Shown here in pieces: positions 1-4,956 of a DNA stretch of 6,138 nt (its first letter is position 1; every line of letters begins with the position of its first letter). This DNA is from Clostridia bacterium (GTDB lineage: Bacteria > Bacillota_A > Clostridia > Oscillospirales > CAG-272). The stretch covers positions 1 through 6,138 of the forward strand of contig JAFXWT010000053.1 of the NCBI GenBank assembly GCA_017542695.1, in the 5' to 3' direction. The position numbers were made by a program, and so were the translations under genes. A model generated the notes under the pieces. It was not told the DNA's origin, made no database searches, and was given only the letters and a program-made list of their open reading frames with translations.

Positions 1-243
1 GAGAAATGACCACCAGTGCAGGGCGAGGATCGCCCCGGCGAGCAGCAGCCGGAGGGCGTCACGCTTCGTCACCCGAAACTTCTGCTTTCGGCTCAACATG
101 TACAGGCCGAGCGCGGCAGAAGAAAACACCACTCTTCCAAAAGTGATGCAGATGGCGGGCAGGCGGACCCATTTGGCAAAAAGTCCGGCCAACCCGAAAA
201 GCAGGACGGCAATATTGACGGAAAGAATCGCTTGTTTTTTCAT
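1..243 (-). CDS. EamA/DMT-family transporter, N-terminal part (runs off the left edge)
   Basis: Reading leftwards from the ATG at 243-241, 81 codons stay open to the window edge, so the gene is 3'-truncated by the window. The protein starts MKKQAILSVNIAVLLFGLAG and shows a first membrane helix at about residues 5-24, a second at about 31-50, a basic cytosolic loop (SRKQKFRVTKRD, 51-62) and the start of a third helix (ALRLLLAGAILALHWWSFL). The early LFGLAGLFAKW, the arginine in ITFGRVVFSSAALG and the HWWSF segment are typical of the first EamA repeat of drug/metabolite transporters, which are usually about 300 aa with 10 helices. An in-frame TGA upstream leaves this ATG as the only sensible start. 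AGGA lies 8 nt before it. A promoter at 324-352 gives a leader of roughly 75 nt. The substrate cannot be told from this part. Alternative: another small multi-helix membrane protein, less likely. Confidence 0.82.
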   Translation of the reverse strand, partial: MKKQAILSVNIAVLLFGLAGLFAKWVRLPAICITFGRVVFSSAALGLYMLSRKQKFRVTKRDALRLLLAGAILALHWWSFL

Positions 244-323
244 CCTCTTTGTCCTGACAAATCCCGATTTGCTTGCCGATCATCGCCCGGCGGTGCGGAT
301 AAGCCCTTGATCTCATCCGCTTC

Positions 324-352
324 ATCATAGCACAAAAAGAAGAGAACGGCAA
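324..352 (-). promoter_or_regulatory. Sigma-A-type promoter with extended -10 for the DMT gene
   Basis: On the minus strand, TTGCCG (352-347, four of six -35 consensus bases), a 17-nt spacer and TATGAT (329-324, five of six -10 bases) line up. A TG one base before the hexamer makes an extended -10. The -35 box sits inside the 3' arm of the hairpin at 343-373, and the spacer is that hairpin's pyrimidine tail. Transcription would begin near 317. This is the only good promoter between the hairpin and the DMT start codon. Confidence 0.6.
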
Positions 353-373
353 ATCCATCAGGTTTGCCGTTCT
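343..373 (-). terminator. Hairpin terminator, overlapping the DMT promoter
   Basis: Arms AGAACGGCAAA (343-353) and TTTGCCGTTCT (363-373) pair perfectly over 11 bp. Two more C-G pairs (355-356 with 361-362) close an ATCA loop with one unpaired T. On the minus strand the stem is followed by a pyrimidine run, CTTCTTTTTGTG, as expected of an intrinsic terminator. On the plus strand no T-run follows, so it should act leftwards. It would end transcripts coming from the tRNA-like region to its right, just before DMT transcription starts. Confidence 0.65.
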
Positions 374-379
374 TCCATG

Positions 380-415
380 ACGCGGCCGGCGCCCTCGGGT
401 TAGAATCCCATGTCA
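380..415 (-). repeat. Degenerate tRNA T-arm-like repeat unit A
   Basis: This short GC-rich segment contains GCCCTCGGGTTAGAATC (391-407, plus strand), which recurs with one mismatch at 538-554. On the minus strand it reads as a T-arm-like stem-loop (ATGGG, loop ATTCTAA, CCCGA; three G-C pairs plus a wobble). It runs on through GGGCGCCGGCCGCG to TCA at 382-380, the place a tRNA would end in CCA. A terminator hairpin follows at once. No anticodon arm or D arm can be found, so it is not a tRNA gene. I read it as a decayed tRNA-3'-like repeat. The family assignment is an inference. Confidence 0.35.
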
Positions 416-425
416 ACGCAAAAGG

Positions 426-458
426 AAAAGACAGGTACAAGGCCTGTCTTTTTCTTTT
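426..458. terminator. Bidirectional hairpin terminator
   Basis: Arms AAAAGACAGG (426-435) and CCTGTCTTTT (443-452) form a perfect 10-bp stem around the 7-nt loop TACAAGG. On the plus strand the stem runs into TCTTTT. On the minus strand it runs into CCTTTTG. The plus tail is the richer in T, but the minus-strand context (a CCA-ending tRNA-like sequence at 458 followed by A-rich DNA and this stem) matches the usual layout of a tRNA and its terminator. Confidence 0.6.
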
Positions 459-479
459 GGCGCAGCGGGTGGGATTCGA

Positions 480-497
480 CCTCCGCTGCGGCGGAGG
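480..497. repeat. Perfect 7-bp inverted repeat inside the T-arm-like region
   Basis: CCTCCGC (480-486) and GCGGAGG (491-497) flank a TGCG loop. Outside them, GGTGG (468-472) and CCACC (498-502) can pair to extend the stem, with GATTCGA (473-479) as a one-sided bulge. The hairpin sits where a normal tRNA would carry an unbroken T-stem and T-loop, as if inserted there. Confidence 0.6.
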
Positions 498-509
498 CCA
501 CCTCAAGTT

Positions 510-532
510 GCGACATGCCCCCGGCATGTCGC
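510..532. repeat. Perfect 10-bp inverted repeat with 3-nt loop
   Basis: GCGACATGCC (510-519) and GGCATGTCGC (523-532) are exact reverse complements around CCC. It has no T-run on either side, so it is not an intrinsic terminator. It could be an RNA hairpin or a protein-binding palindrome. It lies between the two T-arm-like sequences of unit B. Confidence 0.7.
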
Positions 533-571
533 CAAGAGCCCTCGGGTTCGAATCTCCCCGCAGGATCTTTC

Positions 572-613
572 AAAAAGAAACAGCCACCCCTGACGGAGTG
601 ACTGATTCTTTTT
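572..613 (-). terminator. Long hairpin terminator of the crystallin J1-like gene
   Basis: Two 19-nt arms (572-590 and 595-613) flank a 4-nt loop, 25 nt beyond the stop codon of the gene at 639-1004. Sixteen positions are Watson-Crick pairs. Of the other three, two become G-U pairs and one a U-U mismatch in minus-strand RNA, but are A-C and A-A mismatches in plus-strand RNA. The stem is therefore clearly better on the minus strand. The 3' arm there ends in TTTCTTTTT, which provides the U-tract. Confidence 0.72.
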
Positions 614-638
614 GGCTAAAGATTGCTATTATAACAAA

Positions 639-1004
639 TCAAAGGAAATCGTTAGATTTCGTATCATCACCGCCAAACTCCCTTATGACTTCAATCAATC
701 CAATTATATGACTGTTGAAAGTCGGCAGTTCTTCAGCAGGAATCCACAGTTCCTGATGCACATGATTGCCAACAGTATGAACATCAAATTGCCCGATGTA
801 TTCGTCATCCAAGGTGAACCGTGTTACATAGCCTTTTCCATCGCCTGTTTTGGTGTTCCATTTCTCCGCTATCTCGCATGCGTATTCTTCATTCAATACA
901 GGATAAAAGATGGGTTGCTCAGGGAGTCTTGGAGGAAACTCCTTATAATTGCTCTGCTTTATCAAATTCAGTTCGATTGTACCAACGGGTCTAAAAAGAA
1001 TCAT
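639..1004 (-). CDS. ADP-ribosylation/crystallin J1-like small protein, function unknown
   Basis: This 121-residue protein begins MILFRPVGTIELNLI and carries the conserved blocks FPPRLPEQPIFYPVLNEEYA (about 23-42), WNTK followed by GYVTRF (49-63), VGNHVHQELWIPAEELPTFN (77-96) and HIIGLIEVI. From memory these match a family of roughly 110-150 aa proteins labelled 'ADP-ribosylation/crystallin J1' in databases, which is widespread in bacteria and biochemically uncharacterised. The name comes from distant similarity and does not prove ADP-ribosylation activity. There is no signal peptide or membrane helix, so it is probably cytosolic. AGGTG lies 6 nt before the ATG, which fixes the start. It has its own strong promoter (1035-1063) and terminator (572-613), so it is monocistronic. 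By eye its codons are more AT-rich than those of the operon to its right, which may mean a separate history. Confidence 0.78.
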   Translation of the reverse strand: MILFRPVGTIELNLIKQSNYKEFPPRLPEQPIFYPVLNEEYACEIAEKWNTKTGDGKGYVTRFTLDDEYIGQFDVHTVGNHVHQELWIPAEELPTFNSHIIGLIEVIREFGGDDTKSNDFL

Positions 1005-1034
1005 TTAGTTCACCTGCTTCGTTTTCTTATCAGT

Positions 1035-1063
1035 ATTGTAAAAAGGATTGTTGCCTTTGTCAA
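1035..1063 (-). promoter_or_regulatory. Near-consensus sigma-A promoter for the crystallin J1-like gene
   Basis: On the minus strand TTGACA (1063-1058, perfect -35) is followed by exactly 17 nt and TACAAT (1040-1035, five of six -10 bases). Transcription would start near 1028, giving a leader of about 24 nt that contains the ribosome binding site AGGTG. The -35 box lies in the loop, and the spacer largely in the 3' arm, of the hairpin at 1041-1078. Confidence 0.8.
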
Positions 1064-1078
1064 GACAGCAATCCTTTT
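1041..1078. terminator. Hairpin after the tRNA-Ala remnant, overlapping a promoter
   Basis: AAAAGGATTG (1041-1050) and CAATCCTTTT (1069-1078) pair perfectly over 10 bp around an 18-nt loop that has weak internal pairing. On the minus strand the stem begins 2 nt after the CCA of the tRNA-Ala-like sequence and ends in TTTTTACAAT, a classic tRNA-terminator layout. The plus-strand tail is TTTTAT, so it may also act rightwards. The same bases hold the promoter of the gene at 639-1004. As a terminator it is weakened by the long loop. Confidence 0.55.
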
Positions 1079-1079
1079 A

Positions 1080-1143
1080 TGGTGGACCATAGGGGGATCG
1101 AACCCCTGACATCCAGATTGCGAACCTGGCGCTCTCCCGGGTG
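1080..1143 (-). pseudogene. 5'-truncated tRNA-Ala(CGC) remnant
   Basis: On the minus strand, from the 3' end: CCA (1082-1080), discriminator A (1083), acceptor 3' strand ATGGTCC (1090-1084), and a perfect T-arm AGGGG-TTCGATC-CCCCT (1107-1091). Next are a 5-nt variable loop, an anticodon arm CCAGG-TTCGCAA-TCTGG (1129-1113) with anticodon CGC (reads GCG, alanine), G26, and the D-stem 3' strand GAGC (1134-1131). The D-loop starts normally (CGGGA), but past about 1143 neither the GCTC of the D-stem nor the expected GGACCAT of the acceptor stem is present. The acceptor and D stems therefore cannot close, and the gene should not give a working tRNA. It may be an attachment-site scar left by a tRNA-targeting element, or a decayed repeat like those at 380-560. 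Confidence 0.68.
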
Positions 1144-1160
1144 GCATCTTTACACATCTA

Positions 1161-1183
1161 ACAAAAAACGCCCCCGCTTTTGT
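1161..1183 (-). terminator. Weak terminator-like hairpin after the kinase gene
   Basis: Eight nucleotides after the kinase stop codon, the minus strand has ACAAAA (1183-1178), an 11-nt G-rich loop and TTTTGT (1166-1161), with a run of six T directly after GGGGGCG. The T-run is right for a terminator but the stem is all A-T apart from one pair, and the G-rich segment lacks a C-rich partner. It may be the broken half of a better terminator, since the truncated tRNA remnant lies immediately beyond. Confidence 0.35.
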
Positions 1184-1191
1184 CATCCGAA

Positions 1192-2784
1192 TCATCCGTT
1201 CAGACCTTTGAAGTTCGCGGCGTTGGACTTGTAGAGGTTTTTGAACACCTTGTAGTTGCGTTCGTAAACCTCTTTGTTCTTCGTATTCGGAACGTAAACG
1301 CGGTTTGCTTTTACGAGCCGGCGCGCAAGCTCGAGCACGTCCTCGCCTTTTATACCCGCGGCAACGACAAGGGCGGTGCCGATCGCGCCCGCCTCCTGCG
1401 CGTTGCTGACCGTTTCAATCGTCCGGCCGGTAATATCCGAGAGCATTTGGCTGATGACGGGAGACAGCGCTCCGCCGCCGACGAACCGGATCGTATCGGA
1501 TGTTTTGACCTTTTTCTCAACACTTTCCAAAAGCCAGCGCAGGTGATAGCATATGCCCTCCAAAACCGCGCGGATCATATCCCGCTTGCCGTTTTCGATC
1601 CTGATATTGAAGAACATCCCGCCCGCGTTTGAATCCTCGAACGGGCAGCGGTTGCCGTGCATCCAGGGGGTAAAGATCACGCCGTTTGCCCCGGGCGGAA
1701 CCTTTTCGACTTCCGATGACATATAATCGTAGAGACTTGTGAATCTGCTCTCGTAATCATCCGTAACCTTTGTATCGTTCAGGTAAACGCCGATCTCGTC
1801 AAGCGCAAGATGATTCAGCGCCCATTCGTAGCATTTTCCCGCCGTTTCGAGCTCCGCGTAGTAATTGAAATACCCGCGCTTCGCGGACAGAACGCCGGTT
1901 ATCATAGCGTTGATATCGACGGTCTGATGATCCATAAAAGTCGATACCCACCCCGACGTCCCGACGTAGATATGCGTGTCTCCCGGCGTTGTGCATCCCG
2001 CGCCGATATTGACAAAGGTGGTGTCGCCGCCGCCTCCGAAGACAGGAATCCCCGCAACGAGTCCGAGCTCATCAGCCGCTTTTTCAGTGAGCCCGCCGAC
2101 CAGATCCGTACAGTCGATGATCTCCGGCATATGCCCGGGATCAACTTTATACATCTTCAAAAGGCCTTTGTTCCAGCCTTCCTTTCCCTTGCGTGTATCA
2201 TAAAGGAAGGTCGCAAACGCCGTGTCGGCGGTCCGTACGATCCTGCCCGTGCAGCGCGACGTCAGATAGTCGCCGATATCTAGCCACTTGTAAATCTTTT
2301 TAAAAACCTCTGGCTCGTTGTTTTCCACCCACTTGTATTTCCATACCGGGTCCTTTGCGCTGGTCGAGCCGGCGTAATTGACGATCAGATTGCGCACAAG
2401 CTTATAAAGACTGCATCCGGAGACTTTTATTATCCCTCTGCCCATGCAGTCCTTGTATTCTTTGAAGCCCTTCTGATCCAGATAGTTCATCGGGCGGCGA
2501 AGAGCGTTCCCGTTCCCGTCAACGAAGACCGCGCCCTGCATCTGCGAGCAGAACGCCATTCCCTCTATTTCTTCGGGCTTTACGTCTGTTTTTGAAAACA
2601 GCTCATGCGTGGTCGAGCAAATCGCCGCCCACCATTCCTCCGTATCCTGTTCCGCGCCGCCGCCGTCGGAAATATACAGACCGTATCCGGCGGATGAGCC
2701 TGCTAAAAGACGTATTTCCGAGCTTATTTCGAACAGACAGGTCTTTACGCTGCTGGTTCCGAAATCGTAGATTATAATGTACAT
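1192..2784 (-). CDS. FGGY-family carbohydrate kinase (xylulokinase-like), substrate unknown
   Basis: This 530-residue protein has the full FGGY kinase plan and the usual length. The N-terminal half starts with the phosphate-binding DFGTSSVK (7-14). A sugar-site segment MAFCSQMQGAVFVDGNG (76-92) precedes MNYLDQKG (99-106). The catalytic base is D254 in FGGGGDTTF. The C-terminal half has VGTSGW (274-279, phosphate 2), MHGNRCPFEDSNAGG (375-389), FVGGGALSPVISQML (434-448, adenosine site) and NAQEAGAIGTAL (461-472). It should phosphorylate a sugar or polyol with ATP in the cytosol. Where xylulokinases typically have QMHG, this protein has QMQG (81-84), and the usual W-x-D-x-R is Y-L-D-x-K, so D-xylulose is not assured. 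An in-frame TGA just upstream makes ATG 2784 the only start. The ribosome binding site is weak, and with a 10-nt gap after the transporter gene translation is probably coupled. Last gene of the operon. Confidence 0.9.
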   Translation of the reverse strand: MYIIIYDFGTSSVKTCLFEISSEIRLLAGSSAGYGLYISDGGGAEQDTEEWWAAICSTTHELFSKTDVKPEEIEGMAFCSQMQGAVFVDGNGNALRRPMNYLDQKGFKEYKDCMGRGIIKVSGCSLYKLVRNLIVNYAGSTSAKDPVWKYKWVENNEPEVFKKIYKWLDIGDYLTSRCTGRIVRTADTAFATFLYDTRKGKEGWNKGLLKMYKVDPGHMPEIIDCTDLVGGLTEKAADELGLVAGIPVFGGGGDTTFVNIGAGCTTPGDTHIYVGTSGWVSTFMDHQTVDINAMITGVLSAKRGYFNYYAELETAGKCYEWALNHLALDEIGVYLNDTKVTDDYESRFTSLYDYMSSEVEKVPPGANGVIFTPWMHGNRCPFEDSNAGGMFFNIRIENGKRDMIRAVLEGICYHLRWLLESVEKKVKTSDTIRFVGGGALSPVISQMLSDITGRTIETVSNAQEAGAIGTALVVAAGIKGEDVLELARRLVKANRVYVPNTKNKEVYERNYKVFKNLYKSNAANFKGLNG

Positions 2785-2794
2785 TCCAAGTCAC

Positions 2795-4294
2795 TCATTT
2801 CTTTCTTTTCGCCAGTTCTTCTTTTATGGCATTAAACCTGTTCCTTCCCATATCGGCTTTGAAAGCGCATATTATTGAAATAACGAATATTGCTATCGGA
2901 AGAACACAGAAAATGATTCTGACCGCATCCCGTGCAGTTTGAGATTGTACGTATGAGTAAACGACTTCGCCCGTAACCTCGTCCAGAAAAGGGGTCTCTT
3001 TGTACCGGAACAATTGCAGAAGAAGAGATACAAGCGCAAGCGAGACGCCGTTTGAAAGCTTGTAGATAAAGCTTTGCACACCGTAATATGCGCCCTCTCT
3101 CCGGATTCCGTATGTATATTCGTCGAGTTCGACGATATCCGGAATCGCGGCGTATGGGAGGATTTGAATTCCGCTCATTCCACACCCGACTACACATACC
3201 GCCAGCGTCAGGAATATCGAAGTGGCGGATGACAGCACTTCACTCATCGAAGCGGTGGCGGATTGATACATTTCGCCTTTGAACGCAGGGATGAACAGGG
3301 CGATTATCAGCCCAACGGATGTGATTATCACCGAGAACAAATACACCCTGTGTTTTTCAAATCTTTCCGACAGTTTGTCCCAAACTACGGATGTCGCCAT
3401 CGCCACAAGCAGGGGAATTGTGACGATAATCATTGAAAGGGTTCCGTCCGGCGCATATCCGAGACTGTCCTGAACATAAAACATAAACAACGCCAGGAGG
3501 ATATCGAATCCCAGCATACTGGTCAGATAATACGCCGTCGTGTATCTGAATTCTTTCATTTTAATAAACTGAGAAAGCGTCTTGAACAGTCCGTAGGGGT
3601 TTTTCTCTTCACTGCCCGTATATCTTTCTTTGACTTTCAAGCCTGAGATCATCATCGTTACGCCGGCAATAAGACCGATTATCGCGCTCGAGACCAGATA
3701 CGAGTTTTTTATCGCTTCAAATCGGGTGCATCCGGCTTCAACGAACAGATCCGAAAACACGGTATTATCTCCGGCGAGCAGTCCGAACAAAGCCGCTCCC
3801 AGTATTATGCCAACGTTGGCGAGTATAATTCTTACAGTCATCAAGCTGCTTCTCTGGTCGTAATCGTCCGTAATATTTGCGGTGAGCGCGTTATACGGTA
3901 CGTACACGATAGTATATGTAGTGTTAAACAGGCAATACGCCATCATATAATAAATGAACTTGACGAATTGGGACGTCTCGACGGAGAAAGGGCAGAGCCA
4001 TAATATGATGAACATCAATCCGAACGGAACGGCTCCGAATATCATATAGACCCGTCTTTTCCCGAATTTGGATTTTGTGTTGTCGCTTATCCGTCCCATC
4101 CACACGTCCGTTACCGCGTCCCAGATCTTTGCGACCAAAAAGACAAGGGATGCAAGCGCCGGCTTGAGCCCGCCGATGCTGACCATGAAAAACAGCAGAT
4201 AGAAAGAAAAAACAACAAGCAAAATATTGGCGGAAAAATCCCCAAGGCCATAGAAGGCCTTTTCTTTCCCTGATATTCTAACGCTGTTTTCCAT
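2795..4294 (-). CDS. GPH-family (MelB-like) cation:sugar symporter
   Basis: This major-facilitator-superfamily protein of about 500 aa has twelve predicted membrane helices. It shows the glycoside-pentoside-hexuronide signature: KAFYGLGDFSANI at the start, WDAVTDVWMGRISDNTKSKF after helix 2, VYVPYNALTANIT with DQRSSLMTVR in the middle, and DIVELDEYTYGIRREGAYYG near the C-terminal third. The two Asp in WDAVTD correspond to the cation-binding D55 and D59 of E. coli MelB, so Na+- or H+-coupled import is expected. Asn replaces the melibiose-contacting D19, and Tyr takes the place of D124, so the substrate is not melibiose-like. No IIA domain is fused. I start it at the ATG at 4294, which has GAGG 5 nt before it. 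An in-frame ATG at 4309 overlaps the upstream gene by 8 nt (ATGAGTGA) but has its purine run directly abutting. The kinase downstream would phosphorylate the imported substrate. MFSD2-type lipid transporters are distant relatives, so a non-sugar substrate cannot be excluded. Confidence 0.88.
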   Translation of the reverse strand: MENSVRISGKEKAFYGLGDFSANILLVVFSFYLLFFMVSIGGLKPALASLVFLVAKIWDAVTDVWMGRISDNTKSKFGKRRVYMIFGAVPFGLMFIILWLCPFSVETSQFVKFIYYMMAYCLFNTTYTIVYVPYNALTANITDDYDQRSSLMTVRIILANVGIILGAALFGLLAGDNTVFSDLFVEAGCTRFEAIKNSYLVSSAIIGLIAGVTMMISGLKVKERYTGSEEKNPYGLFKTLSQFIKMKEFRYTTAYYLTSMLGFDILLALFMFYVQDSLGYAPDGTLSMIIVTIPLLVAMATSVVWDKLSERFEKHRVYLFSVIITSVGLIIALFIPAFKGEMYQSATASMSEVLSSATSIFLTLAVCVVGCGMSGIQILPYAAIPDIVELDEYTYGIRREGAYYGVQSFIYKLSNGVSLALVSLLLQLFRYKETPFLDEVTGEVVYSYVQSQTARDAVRIIFCVLPIAIFVISIICAFKADMGRNRFNAIKEELAKRKK

Positions 4295-4301
4295 ATTTTC
4301 C

Positions 4302-4940
4302 TCACTCATCCTCTTTCAGATGTATGTTCCAACCCGTGTCGATCTTCTTTTTGACCTTGCCCATGGTCTCTTTGTCGAGATCAGGCCAGTCGACGACGGT
4401 ACTTGCCTTTTTGGTGACCAGATGAGCTTTCTCAGCGCACAAAGCAAGCGGCGTATCGGCAAGAGAATCGGAATAGAAATTATCGATCACCGGAAAACCG
4501 TGGTCTATGATGTATTTCGCTTTTTCCTTCGCGTACATCATATTGTTCAGATACACCCCGAATTCGCGGTCGTATTCCGTAGCCATATAATTCACTCCGA
4601 GACGCTTGGCGATTGGTCCGATGATGCAGTCGGGCGACGCGCTGATGATAAGGTCGTCGGACCTCTTCTGCGCGAGATACCAGGGGGCGATCTTCTTCTC
4701 GTTTTTATCCCAGTACCGTTCGATCTGTTTGTCGAAATCGTCGATCAGCGTCAGGTAGCTGAAAAACTTGCGCTGCATCGCGGCTTCCGACATTTTTCCT
4801 TTCTTTTTCAGTATCACGTTTTTTATCGCCTTCGGAGCGAACGTGAACCACAGCTTGGGATGGCGGTTCATACACCAGATGCAAAACCCTATCGAACAGT
4901 CCGTAGGGAATATCGTTCCGTCAAAATCATATACGTTCAT
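4302..4940 (-). CDS. HAD-superfamily (HAD-IB, PgpC/SerB-like) phosphatase
   Basis: This 212-residue soluble protein carries the four HAD motifs. Motif I is DFDGT (5-9; D5 nucleophile, D7 acid/base), motif II IISASP (S100), motif III the lysine in YAKEKAKY (138 or 140), and motif IV YSDSLADTP (D158 and D162). Residues about 15-90 are helical and fit a C1-type cap, and the layout with SASP and YSDSxxDxP resembles HAD-IB enzymes such as phosphoserine phosphatase and phosphatidylglycerophosphatase C. It should remove phosphate from a small molecule or lipid headgroup, and the substrate is not readable. The start is clear: AAAGGAGG (4957-4950) lies 9 nt before the ATG, the best ribosome binding site in the window, and it touches the stop codon of the MATE gene. 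Its 3' end abuts or overlaps the symporter gene. A phosphatase next to a kinase may serve substrate recycling or detoxification of sugar phosphates, but this is a guess. Confidence 0.83.
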   Translation of the reverse strand: MNVYDFDGTIFPTDCSIGFCIWCMNRHPKLWFTFAPKAIKNVILKKKGKMSEAAMQRKFFSYLTLIDDFDKQIERYWDKNEKKIAPWYLAQKRSDDLIISASPDCIIGPIAKRLGVNYMATEYDREFGVYLNNMMYAKEKAKYIIDHGFPVIDNFYSDSLADTPLALCAEKAHLVTKKASTVVDWPDLDKETMGKVKKKIDTGWNIHLKEDE

Positions 4941-4956
4941 TATGCTTTTCCTCCTT

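Larger units (their letters stand above)
458..560 (-). repeat. tRNA-3'-end-like, palindrome-rich element (unit B)
   Basis: The minus strand ends in GTCGAATCCCACCCGCTGCG followed by CCA (460-458), a good match to a tRNA T-loop, T-stem 3' strand, acceptor 3' strand and CCA. The 5' partner of CCACC is GGTGG (minus, 502-498). Between them sits an 18-nt perfect hairpin (480-497) that a tRNA would not have. Further up are a second perfect hairpin (510-532) and a second T-arm-like sequence (538-554) that repeats the core of unit A. No anticodon arm and no complete cloverleaf can be drawn. It therefore looks like a tRNA-derived or tRNA-mimicking intergenic repeat, or a structured small RNA, not a working tRNA. 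A terminator follows at 426-458. This identification is an inference from the pattern alone. Confidence 0.42.

Noticed and set aside
258..271. 6-bp inverted repeat CAAATC-CC-GATTTG in the DMT leader, and GCGGAT/ATCCGC arms at 295-300 and 315-320
   Set aside because: Short and easily due to chance. No regulator gene or second copy supports an operator, and the leader has no recognisable riboswitch core.
59..358. 99-codon minus-strand frame overlapping the DMT start
   Set aside because: It is a shifted frame of the DMT gene, whose own frame gives hydrophobic EamA-type helices and starts after a suitable ribosome binding site.
458..560. Calling the unit B element a functional tRNA-Ser/Leu
   Set aside because: It has a convincing 3' end and CCA, but no anticodon arm, D arm or matching 5' acceptor strand at tRNA distance, and the T-arm is split by a hairpin.
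645..660. GAAATC-gtta-GATTTC hairpin near the end of the crystallin J1-like gene
   Set aside because: It lies within the coding region, is short and A-T rich, and has no T-tract. The real terminator is at 572-613.
364..711. Plus-strand open frames here (364-711 and 410-601), including peptides such as FFFWRSGWDS and RALGFESP
   Set aside because: They are read-through of the tRNA T-arm/CCA-like repeats and terminators. Peptides of this type are well-known annotation artefacts. There is no ribosome binding site, and they overlap strong hairpins.
612..1109. 165-codon plus-strand frame ending in LLWWTIGGSNP
   Set aside because: It is the antisense of the conserved crystallin J1-like gene, and its end is the tRNA-Ala remnant. 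The minus-strand protein has clear family motifs; this one has none.
1010..1195. 61-codon minus-strand frame across the tRNA-Ala remnant
   Set aside because: It translates the tRNA fragment and the promoter hairpin, has no conserved motif or ribosome binding site, and overlaps structured non-coding sequence.
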